DNA of 37,409 nucleotides from Cyclostephanos tholiformis (taxonomy: Eukaryota > Bacillariophyta > Thalassiosirophyceae > Thalassiosirales > Thalassiosiraceae). The notes under the pieces were generated by a model that was not told the DNA's origin, did no database searches, and saw only the letters and a program-made list of their open reading frames with translations. The translations under genes and the position numbers were made by a program. This document shows positions 20,092 through 29,462 of this stretch, piece after piece. Position 1 is the first letter of the stretch, and the number at the start of each line of letters is the position of its first letter. The stretch covers positions 1 through 37,409 of the forward strand of contig JALLPB010000004.1 in the NCBI GenBank assembly GCA_036939975.1, in the 5' to 3' direction.

Positions 20092-20868
20092 ACCATGGCT
20101 AGTCATTGTCCTGCAGACTTGGTTGGCACCTACACCCTCTTCCGACTGGCCATCTTGGTTCCTTCCATGACAGGAACCGGAATCCTACATGTAGATTCTT
20201 CATTGTATGTAGGTTTTGATACTCATCAGAGACTTACTGTATTTTGCTGGGTCACTTGCATTTCCAATGTGGAGCACATTGTGTAAGAAGGCGACTTTGG
20301 TTGGGAGTTTGGTCTTCCTCCAAATGTCTTGATTTTATTTCTCCCCCATATTACTCTGTTGGCCCGCTCGGACCAACACGATGTATATTAAGTAGTCCTC
20401 TCCTTCATTCTTATCATCATTCATGGTCACAAATAAGCTTGGCAGAGGGCAGGGGAGATGCTTTAGAGCCACTATTGTCTCCACCCTGGGACGTTGGGCC
20501 GTTCATTTTGGAGAGAACAATAGTATTTTTTATTTTTGTGGCATTTTGACAAGGAGGATTGCTGGGGGGGTTCTCTAGAGAGTCACGATATCTCCTTATG
20601 GTTCGGCACAAAGGTCAATATCCTGGCCACAAAGGTGCGAAGGTTTTTTTCAATATTCGTACTAATTCCTATTAAATACGTACGTAGCATTGTACCACCA
20701 CCTCCGACCGTTTCGAGAAAGCAAAATATGGCGGGAAAAGGGCAGTATTTTTTATCTGTCCCGTGCATGGGACACATAATGGGTTTGTAACATGGGATGG
20801 TTGAATGTCGGCTAGTAGGGCAACTTGTAACAATGAACCAAGCAAACAATAATTAATACACATTATCT
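20092..20868. other. Non-coding transposon-derived stretch
   Basis: There is no convincing gene. It includes the LTR-like palindrome at 20357-20378 and a GGCGGGAA/GTCCCG pair near 20730-20762 reminiscent of the TTAA-element tips. The left end of the piggyBac remnant must fall here or just beyond; a TTAA occurs near 20852, but no matching terminal repeat was recognised. Confidence 0.5.
20357..20378. repeat. LTR-tip-like palindrome TGTTGG...CCAACA
   Basis: A near-perfect palindrome: TGTTGGCCCG, two bases, CGGACCAACA. Diatom and other copia LTRs commonly begin with TGTTGG and carry an early CCAACA, so this could be the outer edge of the minus-strand copia 5' LTR. It would then have been displaced from the primer-binding site by an insertion holding the plus-strand gag-like ORFs. 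Confidence 0.4.
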
Positions 20869-23680
20869 CTAACGTCCGAGCAGCCTATTAGTGTCCCGCA
20901 TATCTACCCCGTGCCACTCATTCCAGCAATTGGGACACAGATTTACGTTGCAGCGGAGGCAACGCATCGTGTCTGTTTGGTTGCGCTCCATGTACCCATA
21001 TACCCTCTGCTGCACATTGCTCATGTCGTGTTTCCAAATGTAATAACAATACTGGCAATGCATCTGCATTGTAGCATTTATCATTCCATGGAATTGGCCA
21101 TTCAAACGATGTGCATGATATCAACCCTTCATATTCCCCACTGTAATTTTTCGACCTGGATTTTCTTCAAGAAATTGAGCGATCCCCGTCATACAGCTGA
21201 AGTCCCACTCCCTAGCATCCTCCGGTTGTAGATCCAAACTCCCAAACGAAGAGAGAGAGCTTCGTCCAATGCTAGAGTCATCCATTTCCTCCCCACCACT
21301 CCGTAGCAATTGTCTATGCACCAAAGTCTGATCTGGAAACATCATATCATATGCAAGCTGCTCGATGAACTCCCCAGCAGACCATTTTGCTGGCAGATCC
21401 TTCCTCTCCTTTGCATTCTCCTCATCCCACATTGCCGCATCGATTTTGTAGGCATTCACCCGTGCCACGCCAATACCCCATATGAAAATTGCCCACCACC
21501 ATTTCTTGTGCCTCATCCAATGATCCGGTCGGTGGTGCCCTTGCAACTGATTGGCAATGTCAACGTTATTCATATTATTGTTATAATCGTCTATAACATT
21601 CAAACGTAGATACCTCATCATACTCATATGCTTTACAATCCATTCCAGAAGATGAACGGGTTTCATATCGTAGACACAAATTGCAAGGAGGTCAGGGGAA
21701 TCGGTTGAACAAATTAGCCGTGCCGCCGTTGTTGTCCCCTTCAGCACCTCTGCTTTCTTCATTGGTTTTGACAGGCTGTTTGATCTGATTTGGTAATCCT
21801 TGACCGTGCTGATGTGTGACACCATGCCCTAAACACCTGGCCATGTAGAGTGTAGTGAAAAGTTTATGTGAGTTGAAAAGATTATCCATATACACCCTCG
21901 TCCAATCATTTGGAAGCTGCTCAATGAGCCAGACCACACGTTTTGCTGTGTCAGAGAGACCAAACTTGTTGTTCTCCCGCCCTATCTTTGGTGGATCGCC
22001 ATGTCAAAAGAAGAACGAGAACGTGTATTCTTCATCACACAGTGCATCGCACTGGAAGCCGTCCCCCTCTCTTTTGTAGGAGATCCTCAACTTCATCCCC
22101 AACCTTCCCTTAAATCCGATTGTTTGCTCATCAATAGCAACCCATTTACCTGGGATCCAATGCTTGTGGGAGTGGTAGTTGAGCTCATCAATGAGACTCT
22201 GCACCTTCCACATTGGATTCATCCATTGCACATCAGCAGGATTCAAGTGATGTTAGACAACGTAAAAAATCAACGTAAGTGCCGCCAGCAATGCAACCCT
22301 GAGATTGTTACTCCATGCACCATCTTATCAAACACACCTTTTGCAAAATTTGCATCAAAAATTGGACGGTTTGGAGTTGAAATAAACCACGAATCAAAAT
22401 TAGACCGAGGGGTGTGGCCATTCACGAACATAAGCCCAATGAATTTGTAAATTTCATTGGCGTTGAATGGCTTGAAATTGCCAAATTCCTTCTTTTCAGT
22501 GCCCGTCTCACCAAGTCCAACACCCTCTGCCGATGCCCGATAATTTGTCCCCTTGCAAATGTTGTTAATATACTCAGGGGAGATATGTAAGTCAAAGAAA
22601 TCCTTCGGCCGAGCAAACTTAACATCACCGATCGCCGTGTATGTGTCCGTCAATGGATGACCCTTTTCATTTGTTGGCGGAGGAGTGGTTGGAGGCAGTG
22701 GGCGGGGGCGATTCTTGAATCCAAACTCAGGTCAATTTATCCTTTCCACAAACCCCGTGCAAAAGTTCGAACGGGTGGCACCGACGGTGTTGTTGGGATT
22801 TGTTGGCCCAAAGAATTCTTGTTCGGCGCCTGTCAGCATGCTGATGCCCTTGATATCCGGCACCACCTCCGGCATCAGGGTTACCCACATCTGACACAAT
22901 GGGTCCGCTACCTTCTTCTCTTGGCAAAACGTAAATGACTGTCCATCATCAGCCAGCGAGATAATACGGACGTGACCGGATTTCATTATCCGCTCCCACA
23001 GAATCTTCTTAGTCCCCATGTACTACTATGCCCAATTTGGTCATTTTATAAGAGAACTCAACATTCTTGTGTTCCACATGTCTTGTAGTAGAATTGTTCG
23101 TTGGCAGGTTGTTGAGATCTGCCCCCAACAATTCGAATTCGTGGACCTCTTCAATGTCATTTACATCATCCCACATTCCTGCCTCTTCCATTGCTATTCG
23201 CTCAGCGTGCGCAGCAATGATGCGTTCCCCCTCAACCTCCCATTGGCCAGAGTCATCGTCCGATGCAATGCTATCCCCGCTACTCTTGGCGATGGAGTAA
23301 TCAGGGTAGACAGGCGGCGCCTCGTCCTCATCCGCATCCCCCAAATCATGCGCTCGTCGTTTGCAGCCAGCAGCAAGGGGGGTGTCGGCAGCTGAGGGAG
23401 ATGTGGAATATTATATGGCTGCATACACGGCGCCATCGCGTGATGCCGTCGAGTGCTGGTGGGCTGACATTGTCACGGAGGAGATACCACTTCCAACTTT
23501 TGGGTTGACTCTCACGGCATGTGGGGGGGGTGTCATAACTACATCCCGACTGGCCGCAGGGTGATTATCATCGGCGCCGAACGTCACCCCCAACGCATTG
23601 GGTCTTTGATTGTTGTTTGCGACTGGCGGGGGGGCAGGGGGGAGGGGTGTGGCGGCAATATCATGGTAGAGATCAACCAT
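20869..23680 (-). pseudogene. piggyBac-family (PGBD, DDE_Tnp_1_7) transposase pseudogene
   Basis: Reading from 23680 downward: a Pro/Ala-rich and then acidic N-terminus, an N-terminal PGBD helix (FKPFNANEIYKFIGLMFVNG, ~22500), the first catalytic Asp in VAIDEQTIGFKGRLG (~22120), the second in RVYMDNLFNSHKLF (~21890), the third in DDYNNNMNNVDIANQL (~21580), and a C-terminal Cys/His-rich domain (HCQYCYYIW, then MRCLRCNVNLCPNCWNEWH, ~20910-21060). At the position of the fourth conserved acidic residue (GGVDxxDQ in the family) this copy has Asn (NNVDIANQ). Four in-frame stops (23411, 22732, 22004 and 21121) and frame changes near 23010, 22260 and 21700-21825 make it inactive. The terminal repeats were not identified. 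Confidence 0.88.
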
Positions 23681-24061
23681 CGTGCTATTCGATGTAATGA
23701 ACTTCCCCCATTATCGTAGAGAGTACGTAGGAATAGTATGATTATTTTGTTGTGTGATTCAGGATTTGTGGACAAACACAAACAAAAAATCACAAAAATG
23801 GCTTTCAATACCACCATACGCACTTGACCTTTTCATCGCCAAGACTCTCTCTGGTGACAGAGCTCAACTGACATGGAATAAAGCTGAGACTGTCAGCTTT
23901 CGTGGATATAATAATATTTGGGGGTCACTATGAGAGTTTTGTTAATTAAACAGACTCAAACAATGCTTAAGTACCTAAACGTGTTTATGGACAAGATCGC
24001 GTCCATAAACCGGTAAGGAGATATGGTGACATATTGAACAATATTCGCTTTCATATTTTTA
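23681..24061. other. Intergenic, no gene seen
   Basis: AT-rich sequence between the piggyBac remnant and the Rieske pseudogene. It contains a TTAATTAA-type site near 23942-23950, a candidate transposon boundary, and the hairpin described separately. No ORF with a recognisable product is present. Confidence 0.5.
23983..24010. repeat. Perfect 10-bp inverted repeat, 8-nt loop
   Basis: GTTTATGGAC and GTCCATAAAC flank the loop AAGATCGC. It lies between transposon-derived DNA and the oxygenase pseudogene. Its function is unknown; it could be a transposon edge or a chance hairpin. Confidence 0.7.
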
Positions 24062-24606
24062 ATGATTCGGGTATCTTTTTCTAACAACCGAATGCTGCGC
24101 CATCATAATGCTTCATATTCGTTCGCGCAGCTCTTCGTCGATAATTACGGAGATGGATGTTACCATTGTGCTTACGCCCATCCCGATTTGAGCTCCAACA
24201 TCAACGAATCCAATCATGGTACCGAATTGCTTTCGAGCGAACTGTCGGTCCAACACCGGGCGTCTATGCCTATTAGTATCCAAACATAATTATAAATCGC
24301 TACGGACCATGGTTGGATGTTGATACGATCATTCCATTGGACGACGCGTCGTGCGTGGTTCAGAAGTCGTGGTTCCTCGAGCGCGGTTTCGATACTCCGG
24401 GCAGAGAGGGATTCATCCATACATCGATACTCGAGAGCGTCACGGTGCACGACGAGGACATATTCTTGTGCGAAAATGCACAACTTGGCATGCGTAGTCG
24501 GGGATATGACTCTTCACGATACGTGCCATCCAAGCAGATGGCCGCGCATCACTTTCATCGGCGGCTCACGCGGGATTTGGCGGATGAGTTGAATCGTAGG
24601 GGATGA
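24062..24606 (+). pseudogene. Choline-monooxygenase-like Rieske oxygenase, C-terminal remnant
   Basis: The first frame contains LFVDNYGDGCYHCAYAHPDL, the mononuclear-iron His-x4-His motif of Rieske oxygenase alpha subunits. The second frame, beginning YPNIIINRYGPWLDVDTIIP at about 24277, carries the C-terminal catalytic part: VHDEDIFLCENAQ (region of the Asp ligand), then YDSSRYVPSKQMAAHHFHRRL. The order and spacing resemble plant and algal choline monooxygenase-like proteins. A one-base frame change plus a TAG stop near 24260-24276 separate the two parts. The N-terminal Rieske [2Fe-2S] domain is missing; upstream DNA is transposon-related. I read this as a truncated, decayed gene. An unusual intron is a less likely explanation because the gap between the two parts is almost nil. 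Confidence 0.75.
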
Positions 24607-24635
24607 GGATCCGCGTTCGGACTGACGATGCAGGG

Positions 24636-26459
24636 TTACCATTTTTCCATGCAAACCAGCCAACGCGAGAAGGTGGGCGAAAACATTTGCCGTCTCGACG
24701 AATTTTTCATTAGTCGCAGATGACAGGATTCTGCACCATCACCTTCCTGCGAGAATCCTCTCATTGACAACAATTCCTCCAATGACTTAGTCATATCTGC
24801 TCCTCTCACTGGAAGGAGGAAAACGATTCTACCTCCTCGTACGAGGACATTGGCGGCGATGGAAAGGATCGAAGGGACGATATCGTGCGATGAGTGCATC
24901 GATCCGCCCGTATTGTTCAGCCGCGATTCTCCTTTGTCGTGATAACTCCTCGGCCGCATATCCCTTCCATCCACGAGGATCGGGGCGCCAATATTGTAAG
25001 GGGGATCACAAACTATTGCATCGACCGAGTTGGGGGAGCACAACACATCCGTCGACGAGGGATACCGGACGTCTCCGACAAAGAACGTTGGAACCGCTCG
25101 CCGTGATTCACCGCCAACTGCATCACGTTGGACCCACTCGGCGGCGTCCCATACGTTTGGGTCGGAATCCACCCCGACGACTTCCGTCGCGCCCAATGAG
25201 GCGGCATACAGCAATAGCCGACCGCTTCCACAGCAAGGGTCGAGAACTCTCGATGATCTCCGGCCGAGCATCCCCGCCAATGCCAAATTAGCCATGAGGA
25301 ATCCAATCTCGGGTTCCATCGCCGTGCTCGTGACGCGCGCGGCATCGAAATTTTCGATCCTTCTCTTTTTCAGGGCAAATTCCTTCAGCAGACCTCGATG
25401 GGTCCTTCGTAATGTCTGACCGGGAGCTCCTCGTGTGCCAGCTGGACCGATCGAGGTTCGATGCCCGAAGAAAATCCAATGATGGTTCGTGCAATTATGT
25501 TCATCCCGAATGCCGACTTGATCACCTTTTGGAATTGGAGTCTTCGAGATGGAGCTATGATGGAGGAGGACTGGTCGCTGCTTATGCGCATCGTGATTTG
25601 ATGCACGTTTCAAAATCCAATTTCGTAATCGTAGACGTACATCGTGTTCTTGCCTATCGATCAAACATAGTATCATGTTTATCAATGTCGTCCGAGAATC
25701 ACGGCTCATGTTCGGATCCGACATGTCGATCGCGTCCGTATGCCCCAGGACGTCGATCGACGATCGATGATTTTCGCCACCGATTAAACTTGAAATATTT
25801 TCCGATGCGAACGACGAAGAATCCCGCCAATCCTCGTCCGTAACGACGAGGCATTCGTCGATGGAAAATGTAGCGTGAGTCAAGACTGCACGCGAGGCCG
25901 CCATCGAGATATAGTCTACGGCGCACAATGTCATCCCACTCCTCGCGCTCTCTATCCATCGAGGTGATCGATCGCATACTGCGTTATCATCCACGGGCAC
26001 GAATCGGACGTCGTCGTCTTCGATGGGCGCGATGGAACAAAGGAGATTACGCAGTTCGATCGCCGGCAGGTCGTAACAATAACGACTGCAAACGCGACGT
26101 TCGTCGTCGTCGTCGCCGCCGTGATCCCCTCCCCCCGCGAAGCCATACGTGTGACGAGACGGCGATCGGAATACGACCATATCGCGTCGTTGTCGCGTGG
26201 TAACGGTAGTCCCATCGGAGGCGTCTCGGGGGGAGGGATCGTCACCGAACGCTAGGCTCAGGTTTGACGCCAAGCCTCGGCGGTTTCCTCTCCCTCCCCC
26301 CCTCGACGCGCGTCGTCGTTCCACATCATCGTAAGACGCGAAGAGGATTATCGCGTCCGACGACGTGGGTGAATCATCACGGGTCGCATCGAGGAGGACG
26401 ATGAATAATAACAAGAGTGCGCGACGTGCTATGTCAGTCGTTGACGTCGACGACATCAC
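24636..26459 (-). CDS. TRMT11-like RNA N-methyltransferase with N-terminal signal-like segment
   Basis: A 607-aa protein. The C-terminal half is a class I methyltransferase of the Trm11/UPF0020 group: TSTAMEPEIGFLMANLALAG (378-397), motif I VLDPCCGSGRLLLYAAS (405-421), acidic GVDSDPN (429-435) and motif IV DAIVCDPPYNIGAPI (480-494). The (D/N)PPY motif marks methylation of an exocyclic nitrogen; Trm11 makes m2G10 in tRNA, but the exact target here is not shown. The N-terminus has a hydrophobic stretch, RRALLLLFIVLL (12-23), suggesting ER or plastid-type targeting, which cytosolic Trm11 lacks. A THUMP domain is not obvious in the 120-350 region. The acidic and Arg-rich low-complexity segments follow the local trinucleotide repeats. 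It is convergent with the Rieske pseudogene and divergent from the ARMC6-like gene. Confidence 0.75.
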   Translation of the reverse strand: MMSSTSTTDIARRALLLLFIVLLDATRDDSPTSSDAIILFASYDDVERRRASRGGGRGNRRGLASNLSLAFGDDPSPRDASDGTTVTTRQRRDMVVFRSPSRHTYGFAGGGDHGGDDDDERRVCSRYCYDLPAIELRNLLCSIAPIEDDDVRFVPVDDNAVCDRSPRWIESARSGMTLCAVDYISMAASRAVLTHATFSIDECLVVTDEDWRDSSSFASENISSLIGGENHRSSIDVLGHTDAIDMSDPNMSRDSRTTLINMILCLIDRQEHDVRLRLRNWILKRASNHDAHKQRPVLLHHSSISKTPIPKGDQVGIRDEHNCTNHHWIFFGHRTSIGPAGTRGAPGQTLRRTHRGLLKEFALKKRRIENFDAARVTSTAMEPEIGFLMANLALAGMLGRRSSRVLDPCCGSGRLLLYAASLGATEVVGVDSDPNVWDAAEWVQRDAVGGESRRAVPTFFVGDVRYPSSTDVLCSPNSVDAIVCDPPYNIGAPILVDGRDMRPRSYHDKGESRLNNTGGSMHSSHDIVPSILSIAANVLVRGGRIVFLLPVRGADMTKSLEELLSMRGFSQEGDGAESCHLRLMKNSSRRQMFSPTFSRWLVCMEKW

Positions 26460-26626
26460 AACATACGTAATTATTTGGGGATCATCACCCCCTAAACAAA
26501 ACCGAATTTTCGATTGTCAAGTACACTCCCATTTCATCCAAAAAATGCATGCAGAAAAATAAAGACAAAAAAAACAGAAAAAAATGACAAAAAAAATATC
26601 AAAAACGAAGAGAGGGAAATTAGGTA

Positions 26627-28975
26627 ATGATGGTCCCTTCCTCCAACGCCACCACCAACGCGTCCCTCCCCGCCCCGCCCCCCCTCCAGGTTTCCCAGGA
26701 GCTCTTCGACGAGACCGTACTCGAGAACGAGGATTGCTTCGACCTATCCCCCGACGAAGCACTCCGGGAGACGATCGATCAATTCCGACGTCAGCTGGGG
26801 GGGGGGACCGACGACGACGACGACGACGACGACGACGGCGGCGTCGACCGGGCGTCGCATCATCATGTCGCTCCATCGGTCCTATCCCACCTCATCCTCT
26901 CCCATCCGAATTCCCAATCGGGCCGACGCGAGCGGGACGAGCGACGTCAATTCGCCGATCGCCTCGCGTTCTTGGATGGCTTCGTAATGACCGATGGTAC
27001 CGTGAGATTGTCGGATCGGGAGGGTGACGGGGACGAGGATGCGGGGGAGGCGATCATTCGGACGATGGACGATATAGGTAGACGATGTCGATTCGGGTAT
27101 AACAATCCGTGCGATCGTTTTCATTCGAGAAAAGACGGCGACGATGATAACGATAATTTCGAAACCGATGATGACGACGATGACAACGAAGGAGGCGTCA
27201 TTGCTGGAGGAGGAGGAGGAGGCGTCGTCGTCGGAGGCGGACCATTTCCCAATCTTATCATATTCCACCGCACGTCATCGATATACACCCTGATGTCCTT
27301 CCTCGGCATCATTGCCGATCCCTCCTCCTCCTCCTCCTCCTCCTACGCCCGACCGTCGCGAATGGCGGCGAGCGAATTACGCGTGCTCTCCGCATCGGCG
27401 AGGGCGCTATCGGCGATACTCGCGAGCGACAACCGTCCCAATGAACGCATCGATGACATAAACGAGAGGATGTGCGTGGGGGTCAGATCGGAGCTTCGCG
27501 ATTCGTTCGTGCCGGCGTTGGGGAGATTGGTTTGCCTCGTGGACGGCGTCGTTAGGGCGATCGATGCCACCGCGCCTCACGACGACGTCGTTAGATCGCT
27601 GTTGTCGTCGACACTTTGCGATTTGTTGCGATTGGGAACCGACGCAACGAGGGGGTGCGAAATGGCCAAGGTGGCGTGGGTCCGATGTGTCCTCCCCCCC
27701 ATCATAACGAACGACACATCGAATGATGTTGTCGACTCCGATCGTGGCGTCGCGAGGCGAGCGGGCGGCGCGTATGTCGTCGTCTCGTGTCTTTCCATGA
27801 CGACGACGACGACGACGACGATGGCCGACGAAGACGCTCGAGTTTTGTCGATGACAGAAGCGTGTATACTACTGGCGTCCCTTTGTCGGTACGACGACTT
27901 TCGCGACGTTTCCGGTCCAGGTCCGAAAGCGAGTTCCGCCCATGATCACGCGGTGGAGTTTCACAGGTCAGGGGCATCGACGTCGTTGATCGGTATCGCG
28001 AATAAAGCGATATTGGGGATGATGGATGGATCTTCTGGTGGTGGTGGTCGGGAGGGGCCCGACGAGGGGGGCGGCGGCCAAACGACGGGGGCGGCGGCCA
28101 ATGAACGCCTTGCCTCGGCGGTGCTCACGGCGCTTCGGGTCATGGCCGTGAACGACGAAATCATACAAACTATGGTTGCGCTCGGCGTCCTCCCAATCGC
28201 GACCGACGCCCTCCGATGCGTCGCGTCGGATGATGGGGAGGATGACGATCGCGTCCTAGCGCGGAGGCGGGGATTTGCCGCGGCGTCACTGGGATTGCTC
28301 CGCAACCTCTGCGGGAACGACGAGATCAAGACTAATCTCTGCCTCGGTTCGTCGACGACTACGAACATGAACAACGATCGACCCTCCAAATTCGCCACGC
28401 CATCCGCCCTGCCGCACATAATCCGCGCCATGCAAATCTACCCGTCCACGGCCCTCGTCCAGGAACACGCCTGCGGGACGTTCGCGGCCATGGCACTCCG
28501 CCGGCCGTTGAATGCCCGCGCCATCCTCGACGCGGACGGCCCGCGGTTCGTGATCTTGGCGATGAAACGTCATGTTGGCAACGTCAACGTACAACGTCAG
28601 GGGGCGCTCGCAGTAAGGAATATCGTCAGCCGACTGTTGAACGATTCGCCGGGGGATGACGCTCGAGGAGATTCCAACATCTACGCTGGCGTCGAACTTA
28701 GGAGCTCCATCCGTGACGCATTCCTCGAACTTGGCGCGGAGGACGTACTACGAAACATCGCGGGACAACACCAGGGCAGCGTTGACGAGGCGTATGCGGC
28801 ACTGAGAGATTTGGGATGCCAGGTTTCGCTTGTGAAGTTCAACGCGGATGACATTGGCTTTTCAAGGACGATGATGTTTGGCGAGAAACACAATTCGAGT
28901 TTCAGGCCGGTGTATGAGGAGAGTGCTGGACTTGCGGATGGAGTAGATTGCGCCATTTCTCAGTTCGACTCTTGA
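26627..28975 (+). CDS. ARMC6: ARMC6-like armadillo-repeat protein
   Basis: A 782-aa protein. The N-terminus, VSQELFDETVLENEDCFDLSPDEALRETIDQF, is the signature of armadillo repeat-containing protein 6 and its homologues; it precedes an Asp run and linker. The rest is alpha-helical armadillo sequence, clearest in AAASLGLLRNLCGNDEIKTN, LVQEHACGTFAAMALRRPLN, and VNVQRQGALAVRNIVSRLL, ending with AYAALRDLGC. Low-complexity Asp, Gly, Ser and Thr runs, from GAC, GGA, TCC and ACG repeats, interrupt the helices at loop positions. Met codons at 26627 and 26630 are both usable. An upstream ATG at 26584 followed by a possible GTAATG donor was tested, but it does not join in frame to the conserved start. 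The function of ARMC6 is poorly known; a scaffold role is the usual assumption. Confidence 0.85.
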   Translation: MMVPSSNATTNASLPAPPPLQVSQELFDETVLENEDCFDLSPDEALRETIDQFRRQLGGGTDDDDDDDDDGGVDRASHHHVAPSVLSHLILSHPNSQSGRRERDERRQFADRLAFLDGFVMTDGTVRLSDREGDGDEDAGEAIIRTMDDIGRRCRFGYNNPCDRFHSRKDGDDDNDNFETDDDDDDNEGGVIAGGGGGGVVVGGGPFPNLIIFHRTSSIYTLMSFLGIIADPSSSSSSSYARPSRMAASELRVLSASARALSAILASDNRPNERIDDINERMCVGVRSELRDSFVPALGRLVCLVDGVVRAIDATAPHDDVVRSLLSSTLCDLLRLGTDATRGCEMAKVAWVRCVLPPIITNDTSNDVVDSDRGVARRAGGAYVVVSCLSMTTTTTTTMADEDARVLSMTEACILLASLCRYDDFRDVSGPGPKASSAHDHAVEFHRSGASTSLIGIANKAILGMMDGSSGGGGREGPDEGGGGQTTGAAANERLASAVLTALRVMAVNDEIIQTMVALGVLPIATDALRCVASDDGEDDDRVLARRRGFAAASLGLLRNLCGNDEIKTNLCLGSSTTTNMNNDRPSKFATPSALPHIIRAMQIYPSTALVQEHACGTFAAMALRRPLNARAILDADGPRFVILAMKRHVGNVNVQRQGALAVRNIVSRLLNDSPGDDARGDSNIYAGVELRSSIRDAFLELGAEDVLRNIAGQHQGSVDEAYAALRDLGCQVSLVKFNADDIGFSRTMMFGEKHNSSFRPVYEESAGLADGVDCAISQFDS

Positions 28976-29462
28976 AATGCTTTCAGTGGAACTTTCGCTA
29001 GTCTAAATAATCGACGTTATTGTTGCCAACAGGCGTTACCTTGGTCGGCGGGAGGTGGAGGGGTGATTGAACTCAACGTAAACATGCATTCGCCATTTGC
29101 TAATCCACGACAGTAAAACGCAGACAATACTATTCATATTACTTTCCAGATTAAAAAATCATGCTCAGGATCAACCCAAGATTAACTTCGCAGCATCACA
29201 TGCAAGATAAATACCTCGTCACTCACTTAAACCTTTTCTCCATTGAATCACAAAATACGGGTAGAGCAAATACTTCCACGAAACGACCAGGTGCTTGAAG
29301 TTGTTTCTATGAAACGAAGATTACGTCTTCTCGGTCTCTGCTAGGCACACTCTCTACTCTGTTTCATAGCTTCAACAGGAAGGGGGACAATGTTTGCGTG
29401 GACCGACTTTGTTGGGCCAAGCATTCTCTTTTGCTGAGGATATCAATTTGGTTCCGACAAAG
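28976..29462. other. Intergenic region between convergent genes
   Basis: This holds only 3' flanks of the ARMC6-like and NSF-like genes. It is AT-rich with no ORF of note. A short imperfect repeat of TTGAAG and CTATGAAAC segments occurs near 29297-29325 and, inverted, near 29361-29380. Confidence 0.6.

Noticed and set aside
13960..20868. CRISPR array, tRNA or rRNA genes in the AT-rich region
   Set aside because: No regularly spaced repeats and no tRNA or rRNA signatures were found on reading both strands; the content is transposon-derived.
23942..23950. TTAATTAA as the right boundary of the piggyBac remnant
   Set aside because: The adjacent sequence does not match an inverted terminal repeat on the other side, so the boundary is unproven.
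26584..26688. Upstream ATG and intron for the ARMC6-like gene (GTAATG donor, CTCCAG acceptor)
   Set aside because: Joining these sites puts the conserved VSQELFDETV segment out of frame.
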